Shown: positions 26,411-35,442, counted from the stretch's first letter. The stretch: 64,000 nt of DNA from JAXGXJ01 sp040772905 (GCA_040772905.1 JAXGXJ010000004.1:372001-436000); one strand, 5' to 3'. A program made the numbers and translations. The notes: generated from the letters alone by a model not told the origin.

Positions 26411-27442
26411 TCACTCCAGACCGAAGCCCAGGGCCTGCGCACCAGTTGTGTAGAGATGTTCCTTTTCGGCGTCTGTGAGGCCCAACCCTTCAATGAAGGC
26501 CCGACTCTCGGTCATCTCTTCATAGGGATAGTCGGTACCCAGCAGAATCTTGTCCATGCCCAGGGCCACCTTGGTGCACTCGAACGCCGCCTGCAGGTAG
26601 TTGCCGCTGGTGGTCACCACCATGTTGTCGCGCAGGTACTCGCTCGGCACACGCTTCAGGGCAGGCACGGCATCGGGGTCGGAGGCCTTGATATGTGGGC
26701 GCACGAAGGGATGGTCTATACGCTGCATGAGGAAGGACAACCCTTCACCGTAGTGGCCCAGGATGATCTTGAGCTTCGGGAAGGCGTCGAACGCACCGCT
26801 CAGGACGAGCCGCATCATGGCCGTGGCCGTCTCGACGCCGAAGCCGAAGGCGGCGCCGGCCAGCGCCAACCCGTAGGTGCGCAGCTGAGGGATCATGGGA
26901 GCCACCGGATGCAGGTAGATGGGCACACCCAATTCTTCGCACTTGGCCAGGATGGGCCAGTAGCGCTTCTCGTCCAGGTAGGAATCACCGAAATTGGAGT
27001 GTGTCTTCCATCCTTTGAAGCCCAGTTCCTTCACACAACGCTCGAGTTCTTTGGCAGCTGCGTCGGCATCCTTGGGACAGAGAGCGGCCCACCCCTGCAG
27101 GCGGTCGGGGTACTTGGCGCAAGCCTCAGCCAGTTCGTCGTTGACGCTCTTGGCCAGGCTGCTCCCCAGAGTCGGTGCGAAGGGGTCGACGCCGGGCGAA
27201 GTGAGCGAGACCACGGCCACATCGATGCCGGCCGCGTCCATCTCCTTGATGCGCCCCTCGCCCACGTCCAGCAGGCGGTCGAGCAGCTTGTCGCCGTAAG
27301 GTTCGAACGACTCCGGCCAGTAGTACAGACGCCGCTTGCCCGTGGCCGGGTCGTCCACCAGTCGAGGAAAGTCGGGGGTGGCGTACATGGCATCCACGTA
27401 CTTCTGCGTTACGAAATGGGTCTCTAGATCGATGATCTTCAC
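26411..27442 (-). CDS. Amidohydrolase-2 family protein (ACMSD / gamma-resorcylate decarboxylase-like)
   Basis: 343 residues from GTG 27442. The metal-binding start reads DLETHF, i.e. E-x-H rather than H-x-H, as in gamma-resorcylate and related decarboxylases. The other ligands are the His in IYLHP, the His in LGHYGE and the Asp in GTDYPYE. The family includes non-oxidative decarboxylases of aromatic acids and some hydrolases. The gene is third in an operon behind a tungsten AOR and a MoaD-like gene (gaps 10 and 23 bases), so it may remove or add CO2 on the compound that the AOR handles. The substrate is not deducible. Confidence 0.85.
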   Translation of the reverse strand: MKIIDLETHFVTQKYVDAMYATPDFPRLVDDPATGKRRLYYWPESFEPYGDKLLDRLLDVGEGRIKEMDAAGIDVAVVSLTSPGVDPFAPTLGSSLAKSVNDELAEACAKYPDRLQGWAALCPKDADAAAKELERCVKELGFKGWKTHSNFGDSYLDEKRYWPILAKCEELGVPIYLHPVAPMIPQLRTYGLALAGAAFGFGVETATAMMRLVLSGAFDAFPKLKIILGHYGEGLSFLMQRIDHPFVRPHIKASDPDAVPALKRVPSEYLRDNMVVTTSGNYLQAAFECTKVALGMDKILLGTDYPYEEMTESRAFIEGLGLTDAEKEHLYTTGAQALGFGLE

Positions 27443-27465
27443 GGATGCGCCTTTCTCCAGTCGTT

Positions 27466-27753
27466 CTATCCGCCGGCGATGGGCACGAACATGAGCACAT
27501 CGTCGCCCTCGCCAAGGACCGTCTGGGTCCCTCCCAGGGCGGCGATGTCGCGTCCGTTCACGAGGACGCGCAGGGGCGCGTGCGCACTGGCCGCGTCGGG
27601 TTCCATGGAGTACGGAGAGAACCTCTCCCCGTACTCCTGTCTCAGCTGATACAGCAGGCCGGCCACCGTGGTCCCCTCGGGCACCACGACATCTCTCTCC
27701 GCGGCGCCCAAGAGCATCTTGATGAGACCTACGCTGCGCACATGCACCTGCAT
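27466..27753 (-). CDS. MoaD/ThiS-like sulfur carrier protein
   Basis: 95 residues ending in the diagnostic Gly-Gly (VPIAGG), which is activated by adenylation and thiocarboxylation. The fold pattern is MoaD-like, with VPEGTTVAGLLYQL and VLVNGRDIAALGG. It lies 10 bases after the AOR gene. MoaD-like genes next to AORs are common and supply the dithiolene sulfurs of the tungstopterin cofactor, so this is probably a cofactor-synthesis subunit dedicated to that AOR. A second copy lies at 42018-42314, again next to an AOR. Confidence 0.9.
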   Translation of the reverse strand: MQVHVRSVGLIKMLLGAAERDVVVPEGTTVAGLLYQLRQEYGERFSPYSMEPDAASAHAPLRVLVNGRDIAALGGTQTVLGEGDDVLMFVPIAGG

Positions 27754-27763
27754 GATGGTCGAC

Positions 27764-29635
27764 CTATACCCCCAAGCGGTCGGCTATATAGCCCAGACGC
27801 AATTCTTCCAGCTTCTCGCGAGTGGGTACGCCCTCTTTGGTCCAGCCGCGGGCTTCGTAGTACTCATCCAGCATGAAGTCCAGGTCGGCCTGGCTGATGA
27901 GCTGACCCTTGGAGGGACCGTCGGGGATGGGTTCGGTCTTGAGCCGCTCAGGAAGATCGTCGTCGGCTCGGGTGAAGCCGGCCGCGATGTTGAAAGCACG
28001 CGCCACGTTGTTGATGCGCTCACCCACCTGATGCACTTCCTCGGGGGTGTAGACCAGGCCGGTCGCGCCCTCCATGAGGTCGGCCGTGTTCTGGAACATG
28101 AAGCCGGCGACGGCCATGTCCATGAGGAACACGCACATGGTGGGGGAGTCGGCCAGCGCGGTGCGGGCGTCCTGGTTCCACTTGGTCAGCTTGCCCTTGC
28201 CCTCGATGGCGAAACGGTCCACCGCGTAAGGGATGGGGATACCGAAGATCTCCTGGAACGCGTAGCCCTTGTTATGGTCGGCACCGGTGAACGCAGTCGC
28301 GAGGCTGAGGCCGTGAGCCTTCGCGCCACGCACGTCGTACGCCGGCAATTCCAGGCCTTTGATGTGCATAGCGTATTTCTCGCTACCCTTGCCGATACGC
28401 TCCGCGGCGGCCTTGGTGCCGTCGGCCAGGATATCGCCCAAACCCTGCCGCTCCCCGATCATGTGGAGGAGCTTGATCATGGACTCGTCGTTGCCGAAGT
28501 GCAGGTCCATGCCACCCGTATCCTCAAGAGTGAGGATGCCGCGCTCGAACAACTCCATGGCGAAGGCGATGGTCACTCCCGCCGACATGGTGTCCAGACC
28601 CAACTCGTCGGAGAGACGGTCGGCCGCGATGATAGCGTCGGGATTGTCTACGCCGGTGACCCCGCCAAAACTGTAGAGCGTCTCGTACTCAGGGCCTTCG
28701 GTGAAGGAGCCGGCGTACGGACCCTCCTGGGCCAGACGATACTGGCTGCACCCCACCGGGCAGCCCGCGCACGCCGTCTTGCCGGCCCCACGCGACTCGA
28801 TGGCGTAACCGCCGATCTTGTCGGCCGGGGTGAACACGCCGGTGCCCGTCCAGTTGTTCGCGGGATAGATGCCGAGAGCCTGGGTCAGATCGAGCGTGGT
28901 AGACGTGCCGTAGCGGGAGAACTCCGGATACAGGATGGGGCTCTCCTTCATGCCGGCGCGCATACGCTTGCGGGCGGCGTCGAACTTCTCGTGGTCGGCT
29001 ATCTGCATCTGCTGGTCGCCGCGCAGCGCGATGGCTTTGAGGTTCTTCGCACCCATGACGGCGCCGAGGCCCTTGCGGCCTGCCACCCGGCGTTCGTTGA
29101 CGATGCACGCCATCTTGGAGAGCTTCTCACCCGCCGGGCCGATGCAGCAGATGCGGATGTTCAGATCGTGCAGCTCGTCCTTTATCACCTGCTGTGTGTC
29201 GCTGCTCGGGAGCCCCCAGAGCTCTTTCGCGTCGCGGAACTTCACCTCACCGTTCTTGATCCACAGATAGGTGGGCTCCTCCGCCTTGCCCTCGATGATG
29301 AGGGCGTCGTAGCCGGCGCGCTTCATCTCCACGGGGAAGTGGCCGCCCGTGGTCGCCACGCCCATGGCTCCGGTCGCCGGCGACTTGGCGTTGACGGCCA
29401 TACGGCTGGCGCACGGGACGGTGGTACCAGTGAATGGACCCGGCGCGAAGATGAGCTTGTTGTCGGGGCCCAGCGGATCGCAATCGGCCGGGACCTCGTC
29501 GTAGAGGTACTTGACCGTGAAACCCGCACCTCCGATGAAGTCCTGCGCCACATCGACCGGCAACGGCTCCTCTTTGTAGCTCTTCTCGCTGAGATTGATC
29601 CTAAGGATCTTGCCTGTATACCCACCGCCGTACAT
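27764..29635 (-). CDS. Tungsten-containing aldehyde:ferredoxin oxidoreductase (AOR 1)
   Basis: 623 residues from ATG 29635 after AAAGGAG. The first 200 residues form the AOR N-terminal tungstopterin-binding domain (GKILRINLSEKSYKEEPLP, KLIFAPGPFTGT). The [4Fe-4S] ligands are C-x2-C-x3-C near 287 (CAGCPVGC) and a later Cys in SPTMCVFL. GADHNKGYAF and EELGLDT-type cofactor contacts (LSDELGLDTMSAG) are present. It should oxidise aldehydes to carboxylic acids with ferredoxin, or reduce acids. First gene of an operon with MoaD and the amidohydrolase, and divergent from a TetR gene that probably controls it. Confidence 0.96.
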   Translation of the reverse strand: MYGGGYTGKILRINLSEKSYKEEPLPVDVAQDFIGGAGFTVKYLYDEVPADCDPLGPDNKLIFAPGPFTGTTVPCASRMAVNAKSPATGAMGVATTGGHFPVEMKRAGYDALIIEGKAEEPTYLWIKNGEVKFRDAKELWGLPSSDTQQVIKDELHDLNIRICCIGPAGEKLSKMACIVNERRVAGRKGLGAVMGAKNLKAIALRGDQQMQIADHEKFDAARKRMRAGMKESPILYPEFSRYGTSTTLDLTQALGIYPANNWTGTGVFTPADKIGGYAIESRGAGKTACAGCPVGCSQYRLAQEGPYAGSFTEGPEYETLYSFGGVTGVDNPDAIIAADRLSDELGLDTMSAGVTIAFAMELFERGILTLEDTGGMDLHFGNDESMIKLLHMIGERQGLGDILADGTKAAAERIGKGSEKYAMHIKGLELPAYDVRGAKAHGLSLATAFTGADHNKGYAFQEIFGIPIPYAVDRFAIEGKGKLTKWNQDARTALADSPTMCVFLMDMAVAGFMFQNTADLMEGATGLVYTPEEVHQVGERINNVARAFNIAAGFTRADDDLPERLKTEPIPDGPSKGQLISQADLDFMLDEYYEARGWTKEGVPTREKLEELRLGYIADRLGV

Positions 29636-29745
29636 GACACTCCTTTGCTCTACAGATCGCTCCGAGGGACGGATGCTGATTCCGGCTTGTTCTCTGTGTT
29701 GTTCAAGGATACCAACCATTCTCTCTGTCGTGAGTCCATGCCCTT

Positions 29746-29774
29746 TTGGCCGGCGCAGGGATGGGCTCTATACT
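29746..29774 (+). promoter_or_regulatory. Promoter of the TetR gene (leaderless)
   Basis: TTGGCC (29746-29751) and TATACT (29769-29774) are spaced by 17 bases. ATG 29783 lies eight bases after the -10 box, so the mRNA would have almost no leader. Confidence 0.6.
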
Positions 29775-29782
29775 GTGCTGGC

Positions 29783-30433
29783 ATGAAACCAGACACAGCT
29801 CATCCCTACCGGGTACCGCAACAGCGACGAAGCCAGGCCTCACTTGAGCGCCTGCTGGATGCTGCCGAAGACCAGATACGGTCTGAGGGCATCGAGTCGC
29901 TCACCATCGCCAGCGTTGTGGGAAGAGCGGGCCTCTCTGTGGGAGCGTTCTACGCGCGCTTCCCCGACAGGAGCTCTCTCCTCCACGCGCTGCAGAACCG
30001 GTTCCACGACCGCATGGAGCCGGTGCTGCTCGCGGAACTCAAAGCCAAAGCGGCCGAAGCCCACACTCTGGAGGAAGCCGTCGCGTGCTGCATCGACACG
30101 CTGGTGAAGTACGTCACCGGCGAGAGCGAGCTCTCGCGCGCGTTCATGATGACCTCCGTATTCGATGAAGTACTGCGACGCCGAGGTGAGCAGGTGAACC
30201 GCGATCGACGAGAGGCCCTCATCACGGCACTCATGGTGCACCAGCGCGAGATAGGCCACACCGACCCTGTCCTCGCCATCGACATGGCCTACGCCATCTA
30301 CGCTGCGGTCATCAGGGGAGGGCTGGTGTTCGGCGAGAACCACGAGCTCTACGCCAACATCGCCACGCAGACCATGATGCGCGAGCTGAAAAGCGCTCTC
30401 ACGCAGTATCTGCGCGGACACTCTCAGGCCTGA
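29783..30433 (+). CDS. TetR-family transcriptional regulator
   Basis: 216 residues. The N-terminal helix-turn-helix reads IESLTIASVVGRAGLSVGAF followed by YARFPDRSSLLHAL, a standard TetR DNA-binding domain. The C-terminal 150 residues are helical and ligand-binding, and unlike any specific subfamily I know. ATG 29783 sits eight bases after a TATACT box. Divergent transcription from the AOR-MoaD-amidohydrolase operon, with 147 bases between the starts, makes that operon its likely target. A strong bidirectional terminator follows the gene. Confidence 0.93.
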   Translation: MKPDTAHPYRVPQQRRSQASLERLLDAAEDQIRSEGIESLTIASVVGRAGLSVGAFYARFPDRSSLLHALQNRFHDRMEPVLLAELKAKAAEAHTLEEAVACCIDTLVKYVTGESELSRAFMMTSVFDEVLRRRGEQVNRDRREALITALMVHQREIGHTDPVLAIDMAYAIYAAVIRGGLVFGENHELYANIATQTMMRELKSALTQYLRGHSQA

Positions 30434-30437
30434 ACAG

Positions 30438-30471
30438 GCAGGGGCCCCGCCCGAACGGGCGGGGCCCCTGC
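30438..30471. terminator. Perfect 16-bp hairpin between convergent genes
   Basis: Arms 30438-30453 and 30456-30471 are exact complements with a two-base loop (AA). It lies five bases after the TetR stop and 50 bases after the end of the convergent binding-protein gene, so it can serve both. Confidence 0.85.
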
Positions 30472-30520
30472 ACTCACTTGCACTCAGCCGCATCGGCCAG
30501 TCAACATGGACTGCGCCGTG

Positions 30521-32002
30521 CTACGAATACTGCATGGGCAGCATCTCGGCGGTGACCTCGGAGGTGGGGACCCACTTGTTGGACACCTCGACGATGTCGA
30601 ACTGGTACTTGGTCCCTTTCACCCACTGTCCACCGCCCAGCGGCACGCAGTAGACGTTCTGTACTGGGCGCATCGATCCGGGAGCCATGTCTGGCGCCTG
30701 CGTCAGATCGATGGGGCCGAGCAGGGTCTCGAGTTTGGCCGTGCTGATGGCCTTGATGATCTCTTCCTTGTCGTCTACGTTCGGGCAGCGCTTCAGCGAG
30801 TCGACCAGCCACTCCATACGGCCGTACTGCCCGATGGGGGCCGTCCACTGCTGTCCGGTGCGCTTCTCGTAGTCGTCGGCCATCTCCTGGCAGGTCTCAC
30901 CTGTGAGGCTGGACTTGAACGGCCAACTGGGGTGCCACACCAACTCCACCGTGGTGTTGGCAGCGATCTCACCGGTCGCCTCGAGCGACTGCGGGAAGAG
31001 CAGGGCCTTGCCGATGGTGAGGATCTTGGGCTTGAAGTCCTGCTGGATGGCCTGCTTCCAGAAGTTGGTGAAATCGGGCGAGATCACACTGCCGGCCACG
31101 ATCTCGGCCCCGAACTTCTTGAACTCGGAGATCTGCTTGGTGAAGTCCTCAGTGGGAACCGTGTGCTGGCCGGGAAGGACGTACTCGTACCCACCCGCCT
31201 TGAGTCCGGGGATGATGCCGGTCTCTTCGTTCACCCAGGAGTTCCCGTCGTCATCGTTGGCGAAGAACAGGCCCACCTTCTTGTTGGTGGGGATCTTCTC
31301 CCACATGTCGAGAAAGACGTCCATGATCTTGTCCACGCCGATGCCGTGGGCATACGTCCACTTGAAGGGCTTGTCGGGAGCGCCGCCCCGGCCGAAGAAG
31401 AACGGCTGCCAGGGAACGAAACTCGCGATCATGGGGCATGCCAGAGCCTCACACTGGTCGGCCACCGGGTTTACAGTGTCGGGGCTCGAGCTCACCAGGA
31501 TGACGTCCACGCCGTCGTTCTGCACCAGGTCGCCCGCGACCTGAGCAGCCCGGTTGGTGTCGGACTGGCTGTCATACTGGATGACCTTGATCTTGTGGTT
31601 CTTGTTGTCGCCGCACACCACGCCGTCGGCCAAAGCCTCGTTCCAACGTTCGATCTGCCAGTTGGCAGCGGCCGCGAACGAAGCCAACGCGCCCGTGAGC
31701 GGGGCTACCACGCCCACTTTGATCTCACGTCCGCCTTCGACACCCGCGGTGGTGGTGGGACCGGCAGTGGTGTCGGTGGATGCCGCGCCGGTAGTGGTCG
31801 TGCTCTCCGAGGGAGCAGTGGCAGTGCTTGTGGTGGTCTCCTCATCGCCGCCACAGGCAGCCAGCAGGCCACCCAGCCCGCCGCCCACACTCACGGCGGC
31901 GCCCGCCAGACCAGCCATCTTCAAGAACTGCCGGCGGCTTACACCGCTTCTTTCCGCGTTTTCCGGCGTTTCGTCTGCAGCGTTGTTCAGCTCATGGTCC
32001 AT
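30521..32002 (-). CDS. Branched-chain amino acid-type ABC transporter substrate-binding lipoprotein
   Basis: 493 residues from ATG 32002 after AGGAGGGG. The N-terminus carries a twin-arginine signal (SRRQFLKMAG) combined with lipobox L-A-A-C (Cys50), so it is exported folded and lipidated. A Thr/Ser-rich linker follows (about 55-90), then a type 1 periplasmic-binding fold starting IKVGVVAPLTGALASFAAA. The fold is that of LivJ/UrtA-like proteins that bind amino acids, amides, urea or aromatic acids. No permease or ATPase gene is adjacent, so the partner transporter is elsewhere. In this catabolic setting an aromatic or short organic acid is plausible. Confidence 0.92.
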   Translation of the reverse strand: MDHELNNAADETPENAERSGVSRRQFLKMAGLAGAAVSVGGGLGGLLAACGGDEETTTSTATAPSESTTTTGAASTDTTAGPTTTAGVEGGREIKVGVVAPLTGALASFAAAANWQIERWNEALADGVVCGDNKNHKIKVIQYDSQSDTNRAAQVAGDLVQNDGVDVILVSSSPDTVNPVADQCEALACPMIASFVPWQPFFFGRGGAPDKPFKWTYAHGIGVDKIMDVFLDMWEKIPTNKKVGLFFANDDDGNSWVNEETGIIPGLKAGGYEYVLPGQHTVPTEDFTKQISEFKKFGAEIVAGSVISPDFTNFWKQAIQQDFKPKILTIGKALLFPQSLEATGEIAANTTVELVWHPSWPFKSSLTGETCQEMADDYEKRTGQQWTAPIGQYGRMEWLVDSLKRCPNVDDKEEIIKAISTAKLETLLGPIDLTQAPDMAPGSMRPVQNVYCVPLGGGQWVKGTKYQFDIVEVSNKWVPTSEVTAEMLPMQYS

Positions 32003-32038
32003 GGACCCCTCCTGTCTCAGGCTGCTCATACTACAAAC

Positions 32039-32067
32039 ATCCTAGCACTCGGTAGCAAACGGTGTAA
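32039..32067 (-). promoter_or_regulatory. Promoter of the binding-protein gene
   Basis: On the minus strand TTACAC (32062-32067) and TAGGAT (32039-32044) are separated by 17 bases. The leader would be about 30 bases and contains the Shine-Dalgarno AGGAGGGG. Confidence 0.5.
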
Positions 32068-32190
32068 GTCCTCACTAACCAAATGGGTCACTCGTGGTAG
32101 GTGCCGCCGAAGACTTATCGGAAGGCTGGGTGAAAAGCTGATCGGAGGGCCGCTCGGAAGACCGCGCGGGAAGCCTCTCGGGCCGTTTAC

Positions 32191-32222
32191 TTACAGCATT
32201 CTTACGCGTATGCGGCTATACT
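32191..32222 (+). promoter_or_regulatory. Likely promoter of the parvulin lipoprotein gene
   Basis: TATACT at 32217-32222 is preceded by TTACAG at 32191-32196. The 20-base spacer is long, so the -35 assignment is weak. The start codon is about 40 bases downstream. Confidence 0.4.
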
Positions 32223-32261
32223 CTCGCGACGCCGTCCCGCAACTCAGCAAGTGAGGTTCTT

Positions 32262-33452
32262 GTGACAAAGAGAATCGTGACCCTCGTCTCGGTGCTCGTC
32301 TTCGCCGCGGTGTTCGGCCTCGTGGCCGGCTGCGGGGGCGGGCTGCCCGACGATGCCGTGGCCCAAGTGGGCGACACCTACGTGACCCAGGCCGACTTCG
32401 ACGCCCGCGTGGCCGATTTCGAGAAACAGTATGCGGGCTACATCCCCGACGAAGCCTCCGACCCCGAAGGCTACAAAGAGTTCACCGCCGATGTGCTCGA
32501 CTACATGATCACCTATCAGGTGGTGCTGCAGAAGTCGGGCGACCTGGGCATCAGCGTCTCCGATGAAGATGTGCAGACCGAACTGGATTCCATCCTCAAC
32601 GATACCTTCGGCGGCGATCAGACTCAGTTCGACGCCGCGTTGGAGGCTCAGAACATCACCCTGGAGCAACTGAGGGTGAACTTCAAAGAGTCCATGCTCA
32701 TGCAGGCCGCCTATGAGGCTGTCACCAAAGATGTGACGACAGTCCCGGACGATGAGGTATCGACATACTACGAAGCCAACAAGGCAGACTACTTCGTGGA
32801 CGAGACGAGAGTCACCCGCCACATTCTCATCGCTCCCGGCTCGGACGACGAGACCACTGCCACGACCGACAGCGCCTCCACAACCACCACCGCGGCGCCC
32901 ACCGAAGCCGATTGGGCCGCCGCTCTGACTGAGGCCCAGAAGGTGCGCCAAGAGTTGGTCAACGGTGGCGACTGGACCCAGCTGGCGGCCGACTACTCCG
33001 ACGACACCGGCACCAAGGACAGCGGAGGCGACCTGGGTGCTGTAGCGAAGGGCGAGATGGTGCAGGAGTTCGAGGACTCGGTCTTCTCCCTGGCCAAGGA
33101 TGAGATCTCGCAGCCCATCAAGACCACGTATGGCTACCACGTCATCCAGGTCACCGATATCAACGAGGCCAAGCAGTACACGCTGGACGAGGTGAAGGAG
33201 GACATCACCTCCATCCTTATCAGCGAGAAGAAGGACCAGACCTGGACTGCTTGGATGGAGCAGGCGAAGGCGGACATCCAGATCATCTACAAGGAAGGCA
33301 TGGAGCCCGTCACCACGACGACCGTAGCGCCGACCGAGACCACGTCCGGCGCGGGTACCGACTCGACCGACGCGCCTGAGACCGCTACCACCGAGGTCGG
33401 CTCGACCATCACCACAGCCGCTCCCGAGACAACCACCACAGCTGCTCCGTAG
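32262..33452 (+). CDS. Parvulin-type peptidyl-prolyl isomerase lipoprotein (PrsA/SurA-like)
   Basis: 396 residues from GTG 32262. Lipobox V-A-G-C (Cys24) anchors it outside the membrane. A SurA_N-like helical domain (DDAVAQVGDTYVTQADFDAR) is followed by a rotamase domain (TRVTRHILIAPG ... GGDLGAVAKGEMVQEFED ... TTYGYHVIQVTDI). The domain is split near residue 195 by about 25 residues of Thr/Ser/Ala that look like a disordered insertion at a loop. The C-terminus ends in another Thr/Pro/Ala-rich tail. It should assist folding of secreted proteins, of which this window encodes many. A 17-bp hairpin terminator follows. Confidence 0.93.
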   Translation: MTKRIVTLVSVLVFAAVFGLVAGCGGGLPDDAVAQVGDTYVTQADFDARVADFEKQYAGYIPDEASDPEGYKEFTADVLDYMITYQVVLQKSGDLGISVSDEDVQTELDSILNDTFGGDQTQFDAALEAQNITLEQLRVNFKESMLMQAAYEAVTKDVTTVPDDEVSTYYEANKADYFVDETRVTRHILIAPGSDDETTATTDSASTTTTAAPTEADWAAALTEAQKVRQELVNGGDWTQLAADYSDDTGTKDSGGDLGAVAKGEMVQEFEDSVFSLAKDEISQPIKTTYGYHVIQVTDINEAKQYTLDEVKEDITSILISEKKDQTWTAWMEQAKADIQIIYKEGMEPVTTTTVAPTETTSGAGTDSTDAPETATTEVGSTITTAAPETTTTAAP

Positions 33453-33475
33453 CAGGAAACGTCCCCCGGCACTGA

Positions 33476-33513
33476 AACGGGGCGGACCGGCCTTCTGGCC
33501 GGTCCGCCCCGTT
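33476..33513 (+). terminator. Perfect 17-bp hairpin after the parvulin gene
   Basis: Arms 33476-33492 and 33497-33513 are exact complements with loop TTCT. It begins 24 bases after the stop. Confidence 0.85.
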
Positions 33514-33591
33514 CGCATTCCGCGGCGCGTGACGCCTCCCTGAGGAACCCGCTGACTTCCTGATCCCGGCTCCGAGTAGACACAAGAGAAA

Positions 33592-33649
33592 GGCCGCCCG
33601 GCGCTCCGTCGCACGCCTGCGAGGCAGTACGGCAGATCGCCGGGCGGCC
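33592..33649. other. Nested inverted-repeat element
   Basis: Arms 33592-33603 and 33638-33649 pair perfectly (12 bp). The 34 bases between them can form an inner CCGT/ACGG helix and a GCCT/AGGC hairpin. It sits between two convergent genes, next to the cyclase terminator. It may be only a terminator relic or a structured 3' UTR. Confidence 0.4.
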
Positions 33650-33651
33650 CA

Positions 33652-33675
33652 CCCACCGGCCCGAAGGCCGGTGGG
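33652..33675 (-). terminator. 10-bp hairpin with CGAA loop after the cyclase gene
   Basis: Arms 33652-33661 and 33666-33675 pair perfectly around CGAA. It begins 19 bases after the cyclase stop on the minus strand. Confidence 0.75.
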
Positions 33676-33693
33676 GTCACGCCGAATCACATA

Positions 33694-35292
33694 CTAGAGG
33701 CCGGGAGCGAAGGTGAACTCCTGCTTCGGATCGACGATGGCAAGGATCTGCACGATGCAGCCGTCGCCGCTGGGCCAACGCCAGGGCAGCACCAGAAGGG
33801 TGCAGCGCTCGCCGGTGACCTCATCCAGGTCGCCGCCCACGTTCTCGATGCCCGGGATGCCACCCTCGCACATGAGCTTCTTGTGCGCCGGCTCCCAGTT
33901 GGGGAAGGCTTCGAGGGGATCCTGGCCGGCATGCTCCTGCTTCCACTCTTCGATGAGGTGGGGATGTGTGGGCCCAAGCCCATGGTTCACGAGCTTGGTG
34001 GCGATGGGATGATCATTGGCCTGGCAGCCGTAACCGACCAGTTTGAGCTTGTGGTCGATGGCCCACTGGGCGGCCGTAGCATCGGCACCAGGCCCGTACG
34101 CGAAGTACTCGTCGGTATCGCCCCACAGACGATGGTAGCCGGTGTTGATCATGACCATGTCGCCCTCTTGGATCTTGGGAGAGGCGTTCTCCATATCCTC
34201 GGACGTGATGACGCCCCACTTGCCTTTGGGAGCGTCCACGACCACGCCGGTCCCGAACATGCGCCAGACCGGGTAGTCGTTGATGGTGGGAGTGTTCTCG
34301 GTCACGTGCAGAGGAGCATCCATGTGGGTGCAGCGGTGCATGATGCCCTCCCACTGCAGCTGCTGGACGCCGTCGCGCGCGTGGAACTTGACCACATCGA
34401 TGTTGACACTGGGCGAGGAAGGCCACTCGGGCATGAACTGCTTGAAGGTGTGACCGAGGCTGTAGACGCTCAGACCGTCACGCTGTTTGCTGCCAGCCTC
34501 GATGCGGGCCTTGCCGGTGGGGTCGAAGATGGCCACCATGCGCACGGGGCAGGCTTCGCCGTGCTCGAACTTCCAGGGGACAGCCGCGAGGGTGGCTCGA
34601 CGGCCTTTGACCGTGTCGACGTCTCCACCCACCTGCTTGACGACGGGAATGCCCGCTTCGAGCAGGGTGCGGGTCGCGGGATACCACTCAGGATGATCCT
34701 GTTTGGCGTCACGACCGGTGGCCGTTTTGTAGGCATCGGCCAGACGTTTCATCTGCGGTCCACCGCGCTGCGGACCCATGTGGGTCGCGAGGGGCAGATC
34801 GACGAACGGCGTATCGACCGCGACCATCTTGGCGCCGGCTTGTACCAGATACTCAGCGGCGTCTTTGGTCAGGCCCGGAGCCTCGCCGAAGTACTCGAGG
34901 CCATCGGAGTACTTGCAGTGCCAACCGGTGCAGATGACTACGATATCGCCCTTCTCGATGGCGGGCGAAGCGGCTTTGAGGTCGTCGGCGGTGATCTTCT
35001 CCCAGTTCTTCTTGGGGATGTCCAGGACCACGCCGTTGCCGAAGAAAGTGGCGGGATCGATATCGGCGAGGTCGGCGCCCTTCTGGATGTGGGCCAGGGG
35101 AGCGTTCATGTGCGTCCCGGTGTTGAGGACGGTGGTGATACGCCAGGCCAGGACTCCATGCTGGGCGTGTTTGACACCACGCACCATGCGCACGTCGGGA
35201 TCACCAGGGTACGAGGGCGCCCCGTGGTCCCACACATGGCTGAGTTCGACGAACTGCAGCCCTGAGTACGGATCAGTGACGACGTTTGCCAT
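33694..35292 (-). CDS. Tandem cyclase-family (kynurenine formamidase-like) protein
   Basis: 532 residues from ATG 35292 after AAGGAGAG. A longer frame to 35475 has no ribosome site and crosses the promoter. Two complete cyclase domains lie end to end (about 1-265 and 275-532). The metal motif of this family is H-x-D-x-P-x-H. The second domain has THMDAPLH, the first THMNAPLAH with Asn for Asp and an extra residue before His. Each half contains a GDIVV/GDMVM and TGW/TGYH segment. Members hydrolyse N-formylkynurenine, isatin or cyclic enol esters. One active half and one degenerate half are likely. It has its own promoter and operator, and probably takes part in aromatic or cyclic-compound breakdown. 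Confidence 0.88.
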   Translation of the reverse strand: MANVVTDPYSGLQFVELSHVWDHGAPSYPGDPDVRMVRGVKHAQHGVLAWRITTVLNTGTHMNAPLAHIQKGADLADIDPATFFGNGVVLDIPKKNWEKITADDLKAASPAIEKGDIVVICTGWHCKYSDGLEYFGEAPGLTKDAAEYLVQAGAKMVAVDTPFVDLPLATHMGPQRGGPQMKRLADAYKTATGRDAKQDHPEWYPATRTLLEAGIPVVKQVGGDVDTVKGRRATLAAVPWKFEHGEACPVRMVAIFDPTGKARIEAGSKQRDGLSVYSLGHTFKQFMPEWPSSPSVNIDVVKFHARDGVQQLQWEGIMHRCTHMDAPLHVTENTPTINDYPVWRMFGTGVVVDAPKGKWGVITSEDMENASPKIQEGDMVMINTGYHRLWGDTDEYFAYGPGADATAAQWAIDHKLKLVGYGCQANDHPIATKLVNHGLGPTHPHLIEEWKQEHAGQDPLEAFPNWEPAHKKLMCEGGIPGIENVGGDLDEVTGERCTLLVLPWRWPSGDGCIVQILAIVDPKQEFTFAPGL

Positions 35293-35442
35293 ATTGACTC
35301 TCCTTCTGAGGTCGGCTGTACGGCACATCGAGCTTTGCACGACATCGATCGGACACCGCACATGAGACGCACTCACCCCTCCCCACCCGACCGTGGGCCG
35401 GCGAATGAAGACGGAGATCGGCACCCTGTGCCGGCGGCTGAA

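Noticed and set aside
27668..29780. Upstream extension of the TetR frame over AOR 1
   Set aside because: The TetR domain begins at 29783 right after a promoter. The extension is antisense to AOR 1.
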